A DNA stretch of 16,125 nt from assembly GCA_035633255.1 (NCBI GenBank), contig DASQFD010000015.1, positions 1-16,125 of the forward strand, in the 5' to 3' direction. Source of the stretch: DASQFD01 sp035633255 (GTDB lineage: Bacteria > Actinomycetota > Actinomycetes > Actinomycetales > Dermatophilaceae). Below, in pieces: positions 6,264 to 16,125 of this stretch (positions are counted from its first letter, which is position 1; each line of letters opens with the position of its first letter). Both the position numbers and the translations under genes were made by a program. The notes beneath the pieces were generated by a model. That model searched no databases. It saw only the letters and a list, made by a program, of their open reading frames with translations, and was not told the origin of the DNA.

Positions 6264-7583
6264 GGACGCGACCACGTCCCAGACGGCGCCCGCCACCGCG
6301 GCCTTGGAGGTCGGGCCGACGTCGACCACCTCCGTGGAGCCCCCCCGCAGCACGTGCACGGTGTTGTCGTCCCGGCCGAAGGTCTTGTCCGGCCCCACCT
6401 CGTTGACGACCAGGACGTCGCAGCCCTTGCGGGCAAGCTTGGCGCGGCCGTGCTCGAGGACGCTCCCCTCGCCGTCGCCGGTCTCGGCGGCGAACCCCAC
6501 GACCAGCGGCGAGGGCCGCCCCCCGCGGGCGGCGACGAGCTCGGCGAGGATGTCGGGGTTGCGCACCAGGGGCACGGTGGGCACGGAGGTGTCCGGCCTG
6601 TCCGGCCCGGTGACGTGCGTCTTCTTGATCTTCGTGGCGGAGTGCTGGGCCGGGCGGAAGTCCGCCACGGCAGCCGCCATGACGACGACGTCGGCGTCCG
6701 CCGCGGCGGCGTGCACGGCGTCCCGCATCTGCAGGGCCGTCTCGACGGGCACCACGGCGACGCCGCCGGGCGGTGGCAGCTCCGCCGTGCTGACGAGCAC
6801 GACCTCGGCGCCCCGCGCGGCGGCCGCGGCCGCGAGCGCATACCCCTGCTTGCCGGAGGACCGGTTGCCGAGGTAGCGCACCGGGTCCAGCGGCTCCCGG
6901 GTCCCGCCCGCGGACACCACGACCCGCCGGCCGGCGAGCGCCCCGCGCCCGTCGGCGCTCCCCGTCGCCGCGCTCCCCGTCGCCGCGCTCCCCGTCGGGG
7001 CGGTCCCGGTCGCGGTTCGCTCCGGCCCGGCCACACCGGCCCCCGCCCGTGCAGCGGAGCCGGCGAGCTCGCGCTCGCACACGGCATACAGCTCCTCCGG
7101 CTCGGGGAGGCGACCGGGACCGATGTCGGGACCGGTGAGCCGACCCGTCGCCGGTGGCACGACGTGCACCCCCCGCTCGGAGAGGGTCGCCACGTTGCCC
7201 TGGGTGGCCGGGTGGCTCCACATCTCCGTGTGCATCGCCGGCGCGAGCACGACCGGGCAGCGCGCGGTGAGCAGGACGTTGGTGAGGAGGTCGTCGGCGA
7301 GGCCGCAGGCGGCGCGCGCGAGCAGGTCGGCGGTGGCGGGCGCCACCACGACGAGGTCGGCCTCCTGGCCGAGGCGGACGTGGGGCACCTCGTGGACGTC
7401 CTCCCAGACGTCCGTGGCGACCGGGTGACCGGAGAGGGCCGACCAGGTCGCGGTTCCGACGAACTGCAGCGCGGCGCGGGTGGGGACCACCGTGACGTCG
7501 TGGCCGGCCTCGGTCAGCAGCCGGAGGAGCGAGCAGGCCTTGTATGCCGCGATGCCTCCGGCGACGCCGAGGACGACCCGCAC
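6255..7583 (-). CDS. coaBC: Bifunctional phosphopantothenoylcysteine decarboxylase / phosphopantothenate-cysteine ligase
   Basis: CoaBC makes 4'-phosphopantetheine in coenzyme A synthesis: CoaB couples cysteine to phosphopantothenate using CTP, and the flavoprotein CoaC decarboxylates the product. The 442-residue protein has CoaC at 1-185, with the catalytic His at about 68 (VPHVRLG), APATADLLA and PAMHTEMW at 115-122. CoaB runs from about 217, with SAGGTREPLDPVRYLGNRSSGKQG, then AAAVADFRP, KIKK and KTFGRDDN. PAMH replaces the E. coli PxMN, and GPDIGPGRL lacks the CoaC cysteine; I believe this is typical of actinobacterial CoaBC. The linker (186-216) contains GSAAT repeats. The GTG at 7583 is one base beyond the rpoZ stop, and the GAGGAG ribosome binding site lies in the end of rpoZ, so it is probably co-transcribed with mihF-gmk-rpoZ. 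Confidence 0.97.
   Translation of the reverse strand: MRVVLGVAGGIAAYKACSLLRLLTEAGHDVTVVPTRAALQFVGTATWSALSGHPVATDVWEDVHEVPHVRLGQEADLVVVAPATADLLARAACGLADDLLTNVLLTARCPVVLAPAMHTEMWSHPATQGNVATLSERGVHVVPPATGRLTGPDIGPGRLPEPEELYAVCERELAGSAARAGAGVAGPERTATGTAPTGSAATGSAATGSADGRGALAGRRVVVSAGGTREPLDPVRYLGNRSSGKQGYALAAAAAARGAEVVLVSTAELPPPGGVAVVPVETALQMRDAVHAAAADADVVVMAAAVADFRPAQHSATKIKKTHVTGPDRPDTSVPTVPLVRNPDILAELVAARGGRPSPLVVGFAAETGDGEGSVLEHGRAKLARKGCDVLVVNEVGPDKTFGRDDNTVHVLRGGSTEVVDVGPTSKAAVAGAVWDVVASLL
6958..7000. repeat. 15-bp tandem repeat in the coaBC linker
   Basis: CTCCCCGTCGCCGCG is present at 6958-6972 and 6973-6987, with a partial third copy from 6988. It encodes GSAAT repeats (about residues 197-211) between the CoaC and CoaB domains, and five codons per unit keep the frame. 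Confidence 0.9.
7082..7089 (+). repeat. Octamer CGGCATAC, site 5 (in coaBC)
   Basis: In coaBC it reads CTG TAT GCC GTG (Leu-Tyr-Ala-Val, residues 165-168) with the rare TAT codon. Confidence 0.9.
7542..7549 (-). repeat. Octamer CGGCATAC, site 6 (in coaBC)
   Basis: In coaBC it reads GCG GCA TAC AAG (Ala-Ala-Tyr-Lys, residues 12-15), using GCA. Confidence 0.9.
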
Positions 7584-7584
7584 G

Positions 7585-7848
7585 TCACTCCTCGGTCGGC
7601 GTGGAGGTGAGCAGGCCGGAGTTGATCTCCCGCAGGGCGATGGAGATCGTCTTGTCGTGGACCTCGGAGTCCACGAGCGGGCCGACGTACTCGAGCAGGC
7701 CCTCCTGCAGCTGGGCGTAGTAGGCGTTGATCTGGCGGGCGCGCTTGGCGGAGTAGAGCACCAGGGCGTACTTGGAGTCGGCGCGCTCCAGCAGGTCGTC
7801 GATCGGCGGGTTCGTGATGCCGATGGGGTTGGCGGTGGTTCCGGACAT
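7585..7848 (-). CDS. rpoZ: DNA-directed RNA polymerase omega subunit
   Basis: Omega is the small RNA polymerase subunit that clamps the beta' chain and helps assembly. The 87-residue product matches the actinobacterial omega pattern: PPIDDLLERADSKYALVLYSAKRARQIN in the first half, then YYAQLQEGLLEYVGPLV and KTISIALREINSGLL near the end. The start at ATG 7848 (MSGTTANPIG) is 8 bases after the gmk stop and has only a weak ribosome binding site, so translation may depend on coupling with gmk. Frame extensions upstream of this ATG run into gmk and are not real. The last codons (GAG GAG) double as the coaBC ribosome binding site. Confidence 0.96.
   Translation of the reverse strand: MSGTTANPIGITNPPIDDLLERADSKYALVLYSAKRARQINAYYAQLQEGLLEYVGPLVDSEVHDKTISIALREINSGLLTSTPTEE
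7588..7593 (-). promoter_or_regulatory. coaBC ribosome binding site inside the rpoZ 3' end
   Basis: GAGGAG on the minus strand is also the last two Glu codons of rpoZ, four bases before the coaBC GTG. It sets the coaBC start and ties the two genes translationally. Confidence 0.7.
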
Positions 7849-7856
7849 GCGGGGGC

Positions 7857-8432
7857 TCACTTCGCTCGTCGTGCGGGGGATCGGATCAATGATACGAGGT
7901 GCTCGGCCGCCCGCTCGACGTCGTCGTTGACGACGGCCGCGTCGAACTCCGCGGCGGCGGCCAGCTCGCGGTCTGCGCTCCGGAGCCGGGCCGCCCGCTC
8001 CTCCTCGTCCTCGGTGCCCCGGCCGACGAGCCGGCGCACCAGCTCCTCCCACGACGGCGGCTGGAGGAAGACGAAGTAGGCGTCGGGCATGCTCTCGCGC
8101 ACCTGTCGCGCCCCCGCGAGGTCGATCTCCAGCAGGGCGGGTCGGCCGGCGGCGAGCGCCTCCTCGACCGGGCCGCGTGGCGTGCCGTAGCGCGCCCGGC
8201 CGTGCACGACCGCCCACTCCAGCAGCTCGCCGGCCGCGACCATGCGGTCGAACTCGGCGTCGTCGACGAAGTGGTAGTGGACGCCGTCGACCTCACCGGG
8301 ACGGGGCCGGCGAGTGGTCGCCGAGACCGACAGCCACACCTCCGGGTGGTGCTCCCGCACGTATGCCGCGACCGTCCCCTTCCCGACCGCGGTGGGGCCG
8401 GCGAGGACGGTCAGCCTGGCCGGCTCGCTCAC
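7857..8432 (-). CDS. gmk: Guanylate kinase
   Basis: Gmk phosphorylates GMP to GDP with ATP in the cytoplasm. The 191-residue length is normal. The P-loop GPTAVGKGT is at residues 12-20, followed by the GMP-binding part with SATTRRPRPGEVDGVHYHFV, the EWAVVHGRARYGTP region, and LLEIDLAGARQVR. The start is GTG at 8432, whose GTGA overlaps the mihF stop by four bases, indicating translational coupling; an upstream extension of the same frame lies over mihF and is not coding. It carries one CGGCATAC octamer just after the P-loop (Ala-Ala-Tyr). Confidence 0.97.
   Translation of the reverse strand: MSEPARLTVLAGPTAVGKGTVAAYVREHHPEVWLSVSATTRRPRPGEVDGVHYHFVDDAEFDRMVAAGELLEWAVVHGRARYGTPRGPVEEALAAGRPALLEIDLAGARQVRESMPDAYFVFLQPPSWEELVRRLVGRGTEDEEERAARLRSADRELAAAAEFDAAVVNDDVERAAEHLVSLIRSPARRAK
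8361..8368 (-). repeat. Octamer CGGCATAC, site 7 (in gmk)
   Basis: In gmk it reads GCG GCA TAC GTG (Ala-Ala-Tyr-Val, residues 22-25), using GCA. Confidence 0.9.
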
Positions 8433-8746
8433 CCGCGCTGGAAGCGGGCGAGCAGCCCGGAGACCTGGTTCTGGCCCAGCCCGCGGACCCGCCGGCTCTC
8501 GGAGATGCCCACCTCCGCCATGATCTGGCGCGCCTTGACCCGGCCGACCCCCGGCATCGCCTCGAGCAGGGCCGAGACGCGCATCTTGCCGATCACGTCG
8601 TTGGTCCGCCCGTCCTCGATGACCTGCGCCAGGCTGCCACCGGCGTGCTTGAGCCGGTTCTTCACCGCGGCCCGCTCGCGTCGAGCCGCGGCGGCCTTGT
8701 CCAGTGCTGCTGCCCTCTGCTCGGCCGTGAGCGGCGGAAGAGCCAC
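8429..8746 (-). CDS. mihF: Actinobacterial integration host factor (mIHF)
   Basis: mIHF is a small DNA-binding nucleoid protein of actinobacteria, unrelated to E. coli IHF, that bends DNA through a helix-two-turn-helix fold. The 105-residue product has the basic N-terminal helix (about 15-35, KAAAARRERAAVKNRLK) and the conserved block at about 52-100 with GKMRVSALLEAMPGVGRVKARQIM and ISESRRVRGLGQNQ. The start is GTG at 8746, nine bases after a strong GGAGGGA site. It is the first gene of a unit with gmk, rpoZ and coaBC, and has a TATAGT -10 box about 60 bases upstream. Confidence 0.96.
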   Translation of the reverse strand: MALPPLTAEQRAAALDKAAAARRERAAVKNRLKHAGGSLAQVIEDGRTNDVIGKMRVSALLEAMPGVGRVKARQIMAEVGISESRRVRGLGQNQVSGLLARFQRG

Positions 8747-8755
8747 AGGTCGAAA

Positions 8756-8762
8756 TCCCTCC
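8756..8762 (-). promoter_or_regulatory. mihF ribosome binding site
   Basis: GGAGGGA on the minus strand, nine bases before the GTG at 8746. It decides this non-ATG start. Confidence 0.75.
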
Positions 8763-8807
8763 GTCGCGACTCGGCGGCCTGCTCCTCAAGCCCCCCTCGT
8801 CCCCGCG

Positions 8808-8813
8808 ACTATA
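8808..8813 (-). promoter_or_regulatory. Probable -10 box of the mihF-gmk-rpoZ-coaBC unit
   Basis: The minus strand reads TATAGT, close to the TATAAT consensus and very rare in DNA this GC-rich. A start point near 8801 would give a leader of about 55 bases. No good -35 hexamer is seen; the expected place, around 8829-8836, is occupied by a near-palindrome. Confidence 0.6.
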
Positions 8814-8828
8814 GCGAGCACCGTCGGT

Positions 8829-8840
8829 CCCCATGTGGGG
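8829..8840. promoter_or_regulatory. Near-palindrome at the -35 position of the mihF promoter
   Basis: CCCCATGTGGGG has five paired bases on each side of a central TG. It covers the position where a -35 element would lie relative to TATAGT at 8808-8813, so a bound regulator could act here. I do not recognise the motif. Confidence 0.3.
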
Positions 8841-8870
8841 CGGGCGCTGCCCGGTCGAGCCACGCGGGCC

Positions 8871-8895
8871 GGTGCCGCGAGCCACGCTGGGCACC
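8871..8895 (-). terminator. Possible hairpin after pyrF
   Basis: GGTGCC (8871-8876) and GGCACC (8890-8895) can pair as a 6-bp stem with a 13-base loop, 26 to 50 bases beyond the pyrF stop. There is no U-run, so as a terminator it is weak. Confidence 0.25.
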
Positions 8896-8920
8896 CCCGC
8901 CCGGGCCGGCCGCCCCGGCG

Positions 8921-9826
8921 TCAGCGGGCCAGCAGTGCCCGCAGGCCCTCGGCCTCGCGGCGGGCCGCGTCCCGCAGGGTCGCGGCTCCCGGTCCCGCCG
9001 CGAGGACGCCCCGTGAGCTGGCCGCGAGGACCTGGGGCAGGGCCGCGCCGAAGACGCCCCGGACGTCGGCGGCGGTGGCCCCCTGGGCGCCGATGCCGGG
9101 CGCGAGCAGGGGGGCGGCGCTGCCGGCCAGGTCGAGGCCGAGGTCCGCGACCGCGGAGCCGACGGTCGCGCCGACGACGAGCCCCACGTGGCCCATCTCA
9201 CCGCGGGCGGCGGCGGCGGCGTTGTCCGCGGCCGCGCCCGCGACGACGGACCCGGCGACGCTCCGCCCGTCGAGCCGGGCGTGCTGCACCGCAGGGCCCT
9301 CCGGGTTGGACGTCAGGGCCAGGACGAAGACCCCCCGGCCCTGCTCGGCGGCGAGGTCGACCGCGGGCCGGAGCGCGCCGTAGCCCAGGTAGGGGCTGAC
9401 GGTGATCGCGTCCGCCGCGCCCGGCGCGTCGGGGCCGAGGAAGGCCTCCGCGTACGCGCCCATCGTCGAGCCGATGTCCCCGCGCTTGACGTCGAGCACG
9501 GTGAGGGTGCCCGCGTCGCGCAGCCCGCCGAGCACCCGCTCGAGCAGCGCGACCCCGGCCGAGCCGAAGACCTCGAAGAACGCGGACTGCGGCTTGACCG
9601 CCGCCAGCGCCCCGCCGAAGGCCTCCACGCACGTCATCGCGAACCGCTCGACCCCGGCCAGATCGTAGGGAAGGCCCCACGACTCCACGAGCGAGCGGTG
9701 CGGGTCGATCCCGGCGCAGAGCGGGCCGTGCTCGTCCATGGCGGCCCGCAGCCGCACCCCGAACGACAGCCGCCCGGTCGGCACCGCGCCGTCGGGACCG
9801 GGCACCGCGCCGTCGGGCCAGGTCAC
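8921..9826 (-). CDS. pyrF: Orotidine 5'-phosphate decarboxylase, long (type 2) form
   Basis: PyrF converts OMP to UMP, the last step of de novo pyrimidine synthesis. The 301-residue product is the long bacterial type, with LCAGIDPH at 37-43, AVKPQSAFFEVFGSAG around 76-91 (K78), and the catalytic D-x-K-x-x-D at D112, K114, D117 in LDVKRGDIGSTMGAYAEAF. LAPGIGAQGAT is near the C-terminus. The GTG at 9826 is chosen because its GTGA overlaps the pyrD stop by four bases; a later start near residue 15-20 is possible, since residues 5-16 are a repetitive DGAVP stretch made by a short duplication. It is the last gene of the pyrimidine block. Confidence 0.95.
   Translation of the reverse strand: MTWPDGAVPGPDGAVPTGRLSFGVRLRAAMDEHGPLCAGIDPHRSLVESWGLPYDLAGVERFAMTCVEAFGGALAAVKPQSAFFEVFGSAGVALLERVLGGLRDAGTLTVLDVKRGDIGSTMGAYAEAFLGPDAPGAADAITVSPYLGYGALRPAVDLAAEQGRGVFVLALTSNPEGPAVQHARLDGRSVAGSVVAGAAADNAAAAARGEMGHVGLVVGATVGSAVADLGLDLAGSAAPLLAPGIGAQGATAADVRGVFGAALPQVLAASSRGVLAAGPGAATLRDAARREAEGLRALLAR
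9780..9817. repeat. 17-bp repeat with 21-bp period at the pyrF 5' end
   Basis: GGCACCGCGCCGTCGGG is present at 9780-9796 and 9801-9817. The 21-base period is seven codons and yields PDGAVPGPDGAVP at the PyrF N-terminus, before the conserved domain. Confidence 0.85.
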
Positions 9827-10824
9827 GGCGCCACGACCCGCTCGTGCGCGATCCCGACGACCTCGGCGAACCGGGTGAACCCGTGCCCGGACACCAGCGC
9901 CGTCAGCTCGTCGCGCACCCTCGCCGGGGCACCGGGGTCGCCGAAGGTGGCGGTGCCCACCTGCACGGCACAGGCCCCCGCAGCGACGAGCTCGAGCGCG
10001 TCCCGCCCCGTGCGCACGCCGCCGACCCCCACGACCGGCACCGCCGGCAGCGCCCCGGCGCGCATGGCGGCGGTCACCTGCCAGATCGCCCGCACCGCCA
10101 CCGGGCGGATCGCCGGGCCGGACAGCCCACCGGTGACCCCGGCCAGCTGGGGGCGCAGCCGGTCGGTGTCGATCACCAGGCCCAGCAGCGTGTTGACGAG
10201 CGTGAGGCCGTCGGCGCCCGCCCCGACGGCCGCGGCGGCGATCGGGACCAGGTCGGTGACGTCCGGGGTCAGCTTGGCCAGCACGGGCACGCCCGCAGGG
10301 AGCTGCTCCCGCACCAGCCCGACCACCTCGGCCGACGAGCCGGCGTCGCACGCGAACACCAACCCCCGGTTGGCCACGTTGGGGCAGGAGATGTTGACCT
10401 CCACGGCCACCACGGCCGGCCCGAACGCCGCGCTGTCCCGCAGGACCGCCGCCACCTCGGCGAACTCCGCCGCCGTGCCCCCCGCGATCGACACCACCAC
10501 CCGGGCGCCCACCGACGCCAGCCAGGGGAGGTCCTCCTGCACGAACGCCCGGATCCCCGGCCCCTGCAGCCCGATCGAGTTGAGCATCCCCGACGGTGTC
10601 TCGGCCATCCGCGGGGTGCCGCGCCCGGACCGCGGGGCCGCCATCACCGTCTTGGTCACGACCGCCCCGAGCCCGGCGACGTCGAAGAAGCGGTGCAGCT
10701 CCCGCCCGTTGGCGGCACATCCGGAGGCCGTCAGCACCGGGTTGGCCAGGTGGGAGCCGGCCAGGTCCACCGTCATGTCGACCCTCGTGTCCGAGGGCGG
10801 GTCCACCGTTGCTGCCCCGGTCAC
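9823..10824 (-). CDS. pyrD: Dihydroorotate dehydrogenase, class 1B catalytic subunit
   Basis: PyrD oxidises dihydroorotate to orotate with FMN; class 1B passes electrons through PyrK to NAD. From the GTG at 10824 the product is 333 residues. It has LANPVLTASGCAANG (26-40), KTVMAAPRSGRGTPR, MLNSIGLQGPG, and the class 1 catalytic Cys at 147 in NISCPN (class 2 enzymes have Ser here). The C-terminal phosphate-binding part has GVGGVRTGRDALELVAAGA and VQVGTATF. The GTG at 10824 overlaps the pyrK stop as GTGA, like the other junctions here. The ATG at 10776 (residue 17) has a better ribosome binding site, GAGGG five bases upstream, and gives 317 residues, nearer the family length, so the true start is uncertain. 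PyrK directly upstream supports class 1B. Confidence 0.96.
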   Translation of the reverse strand: MTGAATVDPPSDTRVDMTVDLAGSHLANPVLTASGCAANGRELHRFFDVAGLGAVVTKTVMAAPRSGRGTPRMAETPSGMLNSIGLQGPGIRAFVQEDLPWLASVGARVVVSIAGGTAAEFAEVAAVLRDSAAFGPAVVAVEVNISCPNVANRGLVFACDAGSSAEVVGLVREQLPAGVPVLAKLTPDVTDLVPIAAAAVGAGADGLTLVNTLLGLVIDTDRLRPQLAGVTGGLSGPAIRPVAVRAIWQVTAAMRAGALPAVPVVGVGGVRTGRDALELVAAGACAVQVGTATFGDPGAPARVRDELTALVSGHGFTRFAEVVGIAHERVVAP

Positions 10825-11701
10825 CCGTGACCACCGCCCGCGGGTGCCCCGACCGCGTCCGGCGGCACCCGGCAGATCCCGTCGGCGAAGGCGTCCCAGC
10901 GCACCCGGTCGCCCCGCAGCACCGGGCCCTCCACGCAGGAGCGCACCATGCGGGTAGCCCCGTCGTCGCCGACCACCGGCAGCACGCAGGTCATGCACAC
11001 GCCGATGCCGCAGGCCATCGACTCCTCGACGGCGACATGGGCCGTCGCGCCGTGCTCGGCGGTGATCCGGCTGACCGACGCCAGCATGGCCATCGGCCCG
11101 CAGGCGTAGACCAGCCCGGCGCCGGACGCGGCGAGCACCTCCCCGAGCGGGTCGGAGACCCGGCCGCGGCGGCCGGCGGACCCGTCGTCGGTGGTGACCG
11201 TCACCGCGTCGCAGGTGCGCTCGGCCTCGGCCACGCCGAAGAGCCGGTCCGCCGAGGCGGCGCCGAGCACGACGTGCACCGCGCAGCCGCGCTCGCGCAG
11301 CGCCTCGGCCAGCCAGAACAGCGGCGCCGACCCGTAGCCGCCGCCGACGAGCACGCACGGCACCGGCTCGTCGGGCAGGGGGAACGGGCGGCCCAGCGGC
11401 CCGACCACGTCCACCACGTCGCCGACCCGCAGGTCGGCCAGCCACCGGGTCCCGGGCCCCTTGGGCGCCACGACCAGGTCGACGGCACCGGCGGGGGTGG
11501 CGCGGTGGAGGGAGAAGCACCGCCGCAGCAGCGTCGCGGACGCCGGGCCGCCGACGGCGAGCGCGACGAACTGGCCGGGGCGCGCCGGCCCCGCGACGTC
11601 GGGTGCTGCCAGCCGCAGCGCGCTGTAGGCCCCGCTGACCCGGCTGTCCAGCACGCGTCCGAGGACCTGGGCGACGGGCGGGGTGGGCGGGGTGGGCGCC
11701 G

Positions 11702-11705
<4 letters not shown>
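10821..11705 (-). CDS. pyrK: Dihydroorotate dehydrogenase electron-transfer subunit
   Basis: PyrK carries FAD and a 2Fe-2S cluster and passes electrons from PyrD to NAD. The 294-residue product shows a ferredoxin-reductase-like FAD domain (GQFVALAV, RRCFSLH at 61-67), an NAD-binding domain (LVGGGYGSAPLFWLAEAL at 119-136, YACGPMAML at 200-208), and a C-terminal cluster site with Cys 232, 237, 240 and 257 in ESMACGIGVCMTCVLP and RSC. It is somewhat longer than typical PyrK, with short Pro/Ala-rich ends. The GTG at 11705 overlaps the carB stop by four bases. The pyrD gene follows, also overlapping if the GTG at 10824 is used. Confidence 0.95.
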
Positions 11706-15018
<3,313 letters not shown>

Positions 15019-15019
<1 letters not shown>

Positions 15020-16125
15020 CAGGCCGCGGCCTCCTTCTCCGCCGCCATCAGGTCGACGAAACGGTCGAACAGGTGCGCGGCGTCGTGCGGCCCGGCCGCG
15101 GCCTCCGGGTGGTACTGCACCGAGAAGGCCGGGACGTCGAGGCACTGCAGCCCCTCGACGACGTCGTCGTTGAGGCACACGTGCGAGACGCGCACCCGGC
15201 CGAAGGGCGTGTCCGCCACGGCGGACGGGTCGCCGGGCCACTCGATGGCGAAGCCGTGGTTGTGCGCGGTCACCTCCACCTTCCCGGTCGCGCGGTCCAT
15301 GACCGGCTGGTTGATGCCGCGGTGGCCGTACCGGAGCTTGTAGGTGCCCAGGCCGAGGGCCCGGCCGAGCATCTGGTTCCCGAAGCAGATGCCGAAGTAG
15401 GGCACCCGCGCGTCGAGCACCGAGCGCAGCAGCTCCACCTCCCCCTCGGCGGTCGCCGGGTCGCCGGGGCCGTTGGAGAAGAACACCCCGTCCGGGGCCA
15501 CCGCGGCCACGTCCTCCCAGGTGGCCGTCGCCGGCAGCACGTGCACCTCGACCCCGCGCTCGGCCAGCATGCGTGGCGTCCGGGTCTTGATGCCCAGGTC
15601 GAGCGCCGCGACCGTGAACCGCCGCTCCCCCACCGCCGGCACCACGTAGGCCTCCTCGGTCGCCACCTCGGCGGCCAGCGCCGACCCGGCCATGCGAGGG
15701 GCCGAGGTGACCTTGAGGAGGAGGTCGGCGGCCGGCATACCGGCTGCCTTGCCGCTGAAGACGCCGGCGCGCATCGCCCCCCGCTCGCGCAGGTGTCGGG
15801 TGAGCGCGCGGGTGTCCACCTCGCAGATGCCGACCACGCCCTGGGTGTCCAGCTCCTCCTCCAGGGTGCGGCGCGACCGCCAGCTCGACGGGCGCAGCGC
15901 GGGGTGGCGCACCACGTAGCCGGCGACCCAGATGCGGCCGGACTCGTCGTCCTCGTCGTTCCAGCCGGTGTTGCCGACGTGCGGCGTGGTCATCACCACG
16001 ACCTGCCGGTGGTAGCTGGGGTCGGTGAGGGTCTCCTGGTAGCCGGTCATCCCGGTGGCGAAGACGGCCTCGCCGACCGTCTCGCCGTGGCGGCCGTAGG
16101 CCCGCCCACGGAACGTGCGGCCGTC
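15019..16125 (-). CDS. carA: Carbamoyl phosphate synthase small subunit, 5' end outside the window
   Basis: CarA is the glutamine amidotransferase that feeds ammonia to CarB. The frame is open to the window edge at 16125, so the N-terminus and start codon are missing; an internal ATG at 16050 (MTGYQETLTDPSY) is not the start, because conserved CarA sequence (DGRTFRGRAYG, GEAVFATGMTGYQE) continues before it. The N-terminal CarA domain is followed by the class I glutaminase domain, with the nucleophile Cys at 15385-15387 in YFGICFGNQMLGRALG and the catalytic His and Glu in QYHPEA (HPE codons at 15103-15111). The stop overlaps the carB ATG. Any promoter and attenuation signals lie beyond 16125; by common actinobacterial order pyrB and pyrC may be there. 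Confidence 0.97.
15030..15036 (-). promoter_or_regulatory. carB ribosome binding site inside the carA 3' end
   Basis: AAGGAGG on the minus strand, ten bases before the carB ATG, lies within the last codons of carA and fixes the carB start. Confidence 0.75.
15733..15740 (+). repeat. Octamer CGGCATAC, site 10 (in carA)
   Basis: In carA it reads GCC GGT ATG CCG GCC (Ala-Gly-Met-Pro-Ala), again with GGT. Confidence 0.9.

Noticed and set aside
6837..6845. AGCGCATAC in coaBC as an eleventh octamer copy
   Set aside because: It shares GCATAC but lacks the second G of CGGCATAC, so it was not counted.
8433..8894. N-terminal extension of the gmk frame upstream of GTG 8432
   Set aside because: It runs over mihF in another frame and has no guanylate kinase similarity; the P-loop falls at the normal distance from GTG 8432.

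Overview
The window is very GC-rich chromosomal DNA (about three quarters G+C by eye). Codon third positions are almost always G or C, and GTG starts are common. The gene order carA-carB-pyrK-pyrD-pyrF / mihF-gmk-rpoZ-coaBC / metK / priA / fmt, the actinobacterial integration host factor, and a PriA without recognisable ATPase motifs all point to a high-GC actinobacterium. Micrococcales, perhaps near Intrasporangiaceae/Ornithinimicrobiaceae, is my guess; the genus cannot be read from this. Almost everything is on the minus strand, so the biological reading direction runs from 16125 down to 1. No mobile element, rRNA, tRNA or CRISPR array was seen, and no gene-free gap exceeds about 175 bases.

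Layout, in transcription order. (1) 16125-8921: a pyrimidine block with carA (5' end cut by the window edge), carB, pyrK, pyrD and pyrF, joined by overlapping stop/start codons. It covers carbamoyl phosphate synthesis, the NAD-linked class 1B dihydroorotate dehydrogenase pair, and OMP decarboxylase. (2) 8813-6255: a second unit with a recognisable -10 box, mihF-gmk-rpoZ-coaBC, combining a nucleoid protein, guanylate kinase, the RNA polymerase omega subunit and coenzyme A biosynthesis. (3) 6195-4915: the only plus-strand gene, a DivIVA/Scy/FilP-like coiled-coil protein with a repetitive acidic tail, sitting between coaBC and metK. (4) 4741-17: metK, priA, a possible 47-codon small ORF, and fmt. 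An AGGAG at the extreme left edge probably belongs to the next gene.

The most unusual signal is not a gene. The octamer CGGCATAC (reverse complement GTATGCCG) occurs ten times, in priA, metK, coaBC, gmk, carB and carA, where about 0.5 copies would be expected from base composition. It is read in four different codon phasings or senses and repeatedly forces rare codons (TAT Tyr, GCA Ala, ATA Ile, GGT Gly). Ten of the only sixteen places in the window containing TAT or ATA are this octamer. This looks like selection or a mutational process acting on DNA rather than on protein: a genome-wide short word comparable in kind to HIP1 or DNA uptake sequences, or a methylation/protein-binding site.

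A secondary theme is a scatter of recent short tandem duplications, in frame inside fmt, coaBC, pyrF and the coiled-coil gene, and in the gaps beside metK and coaBC.
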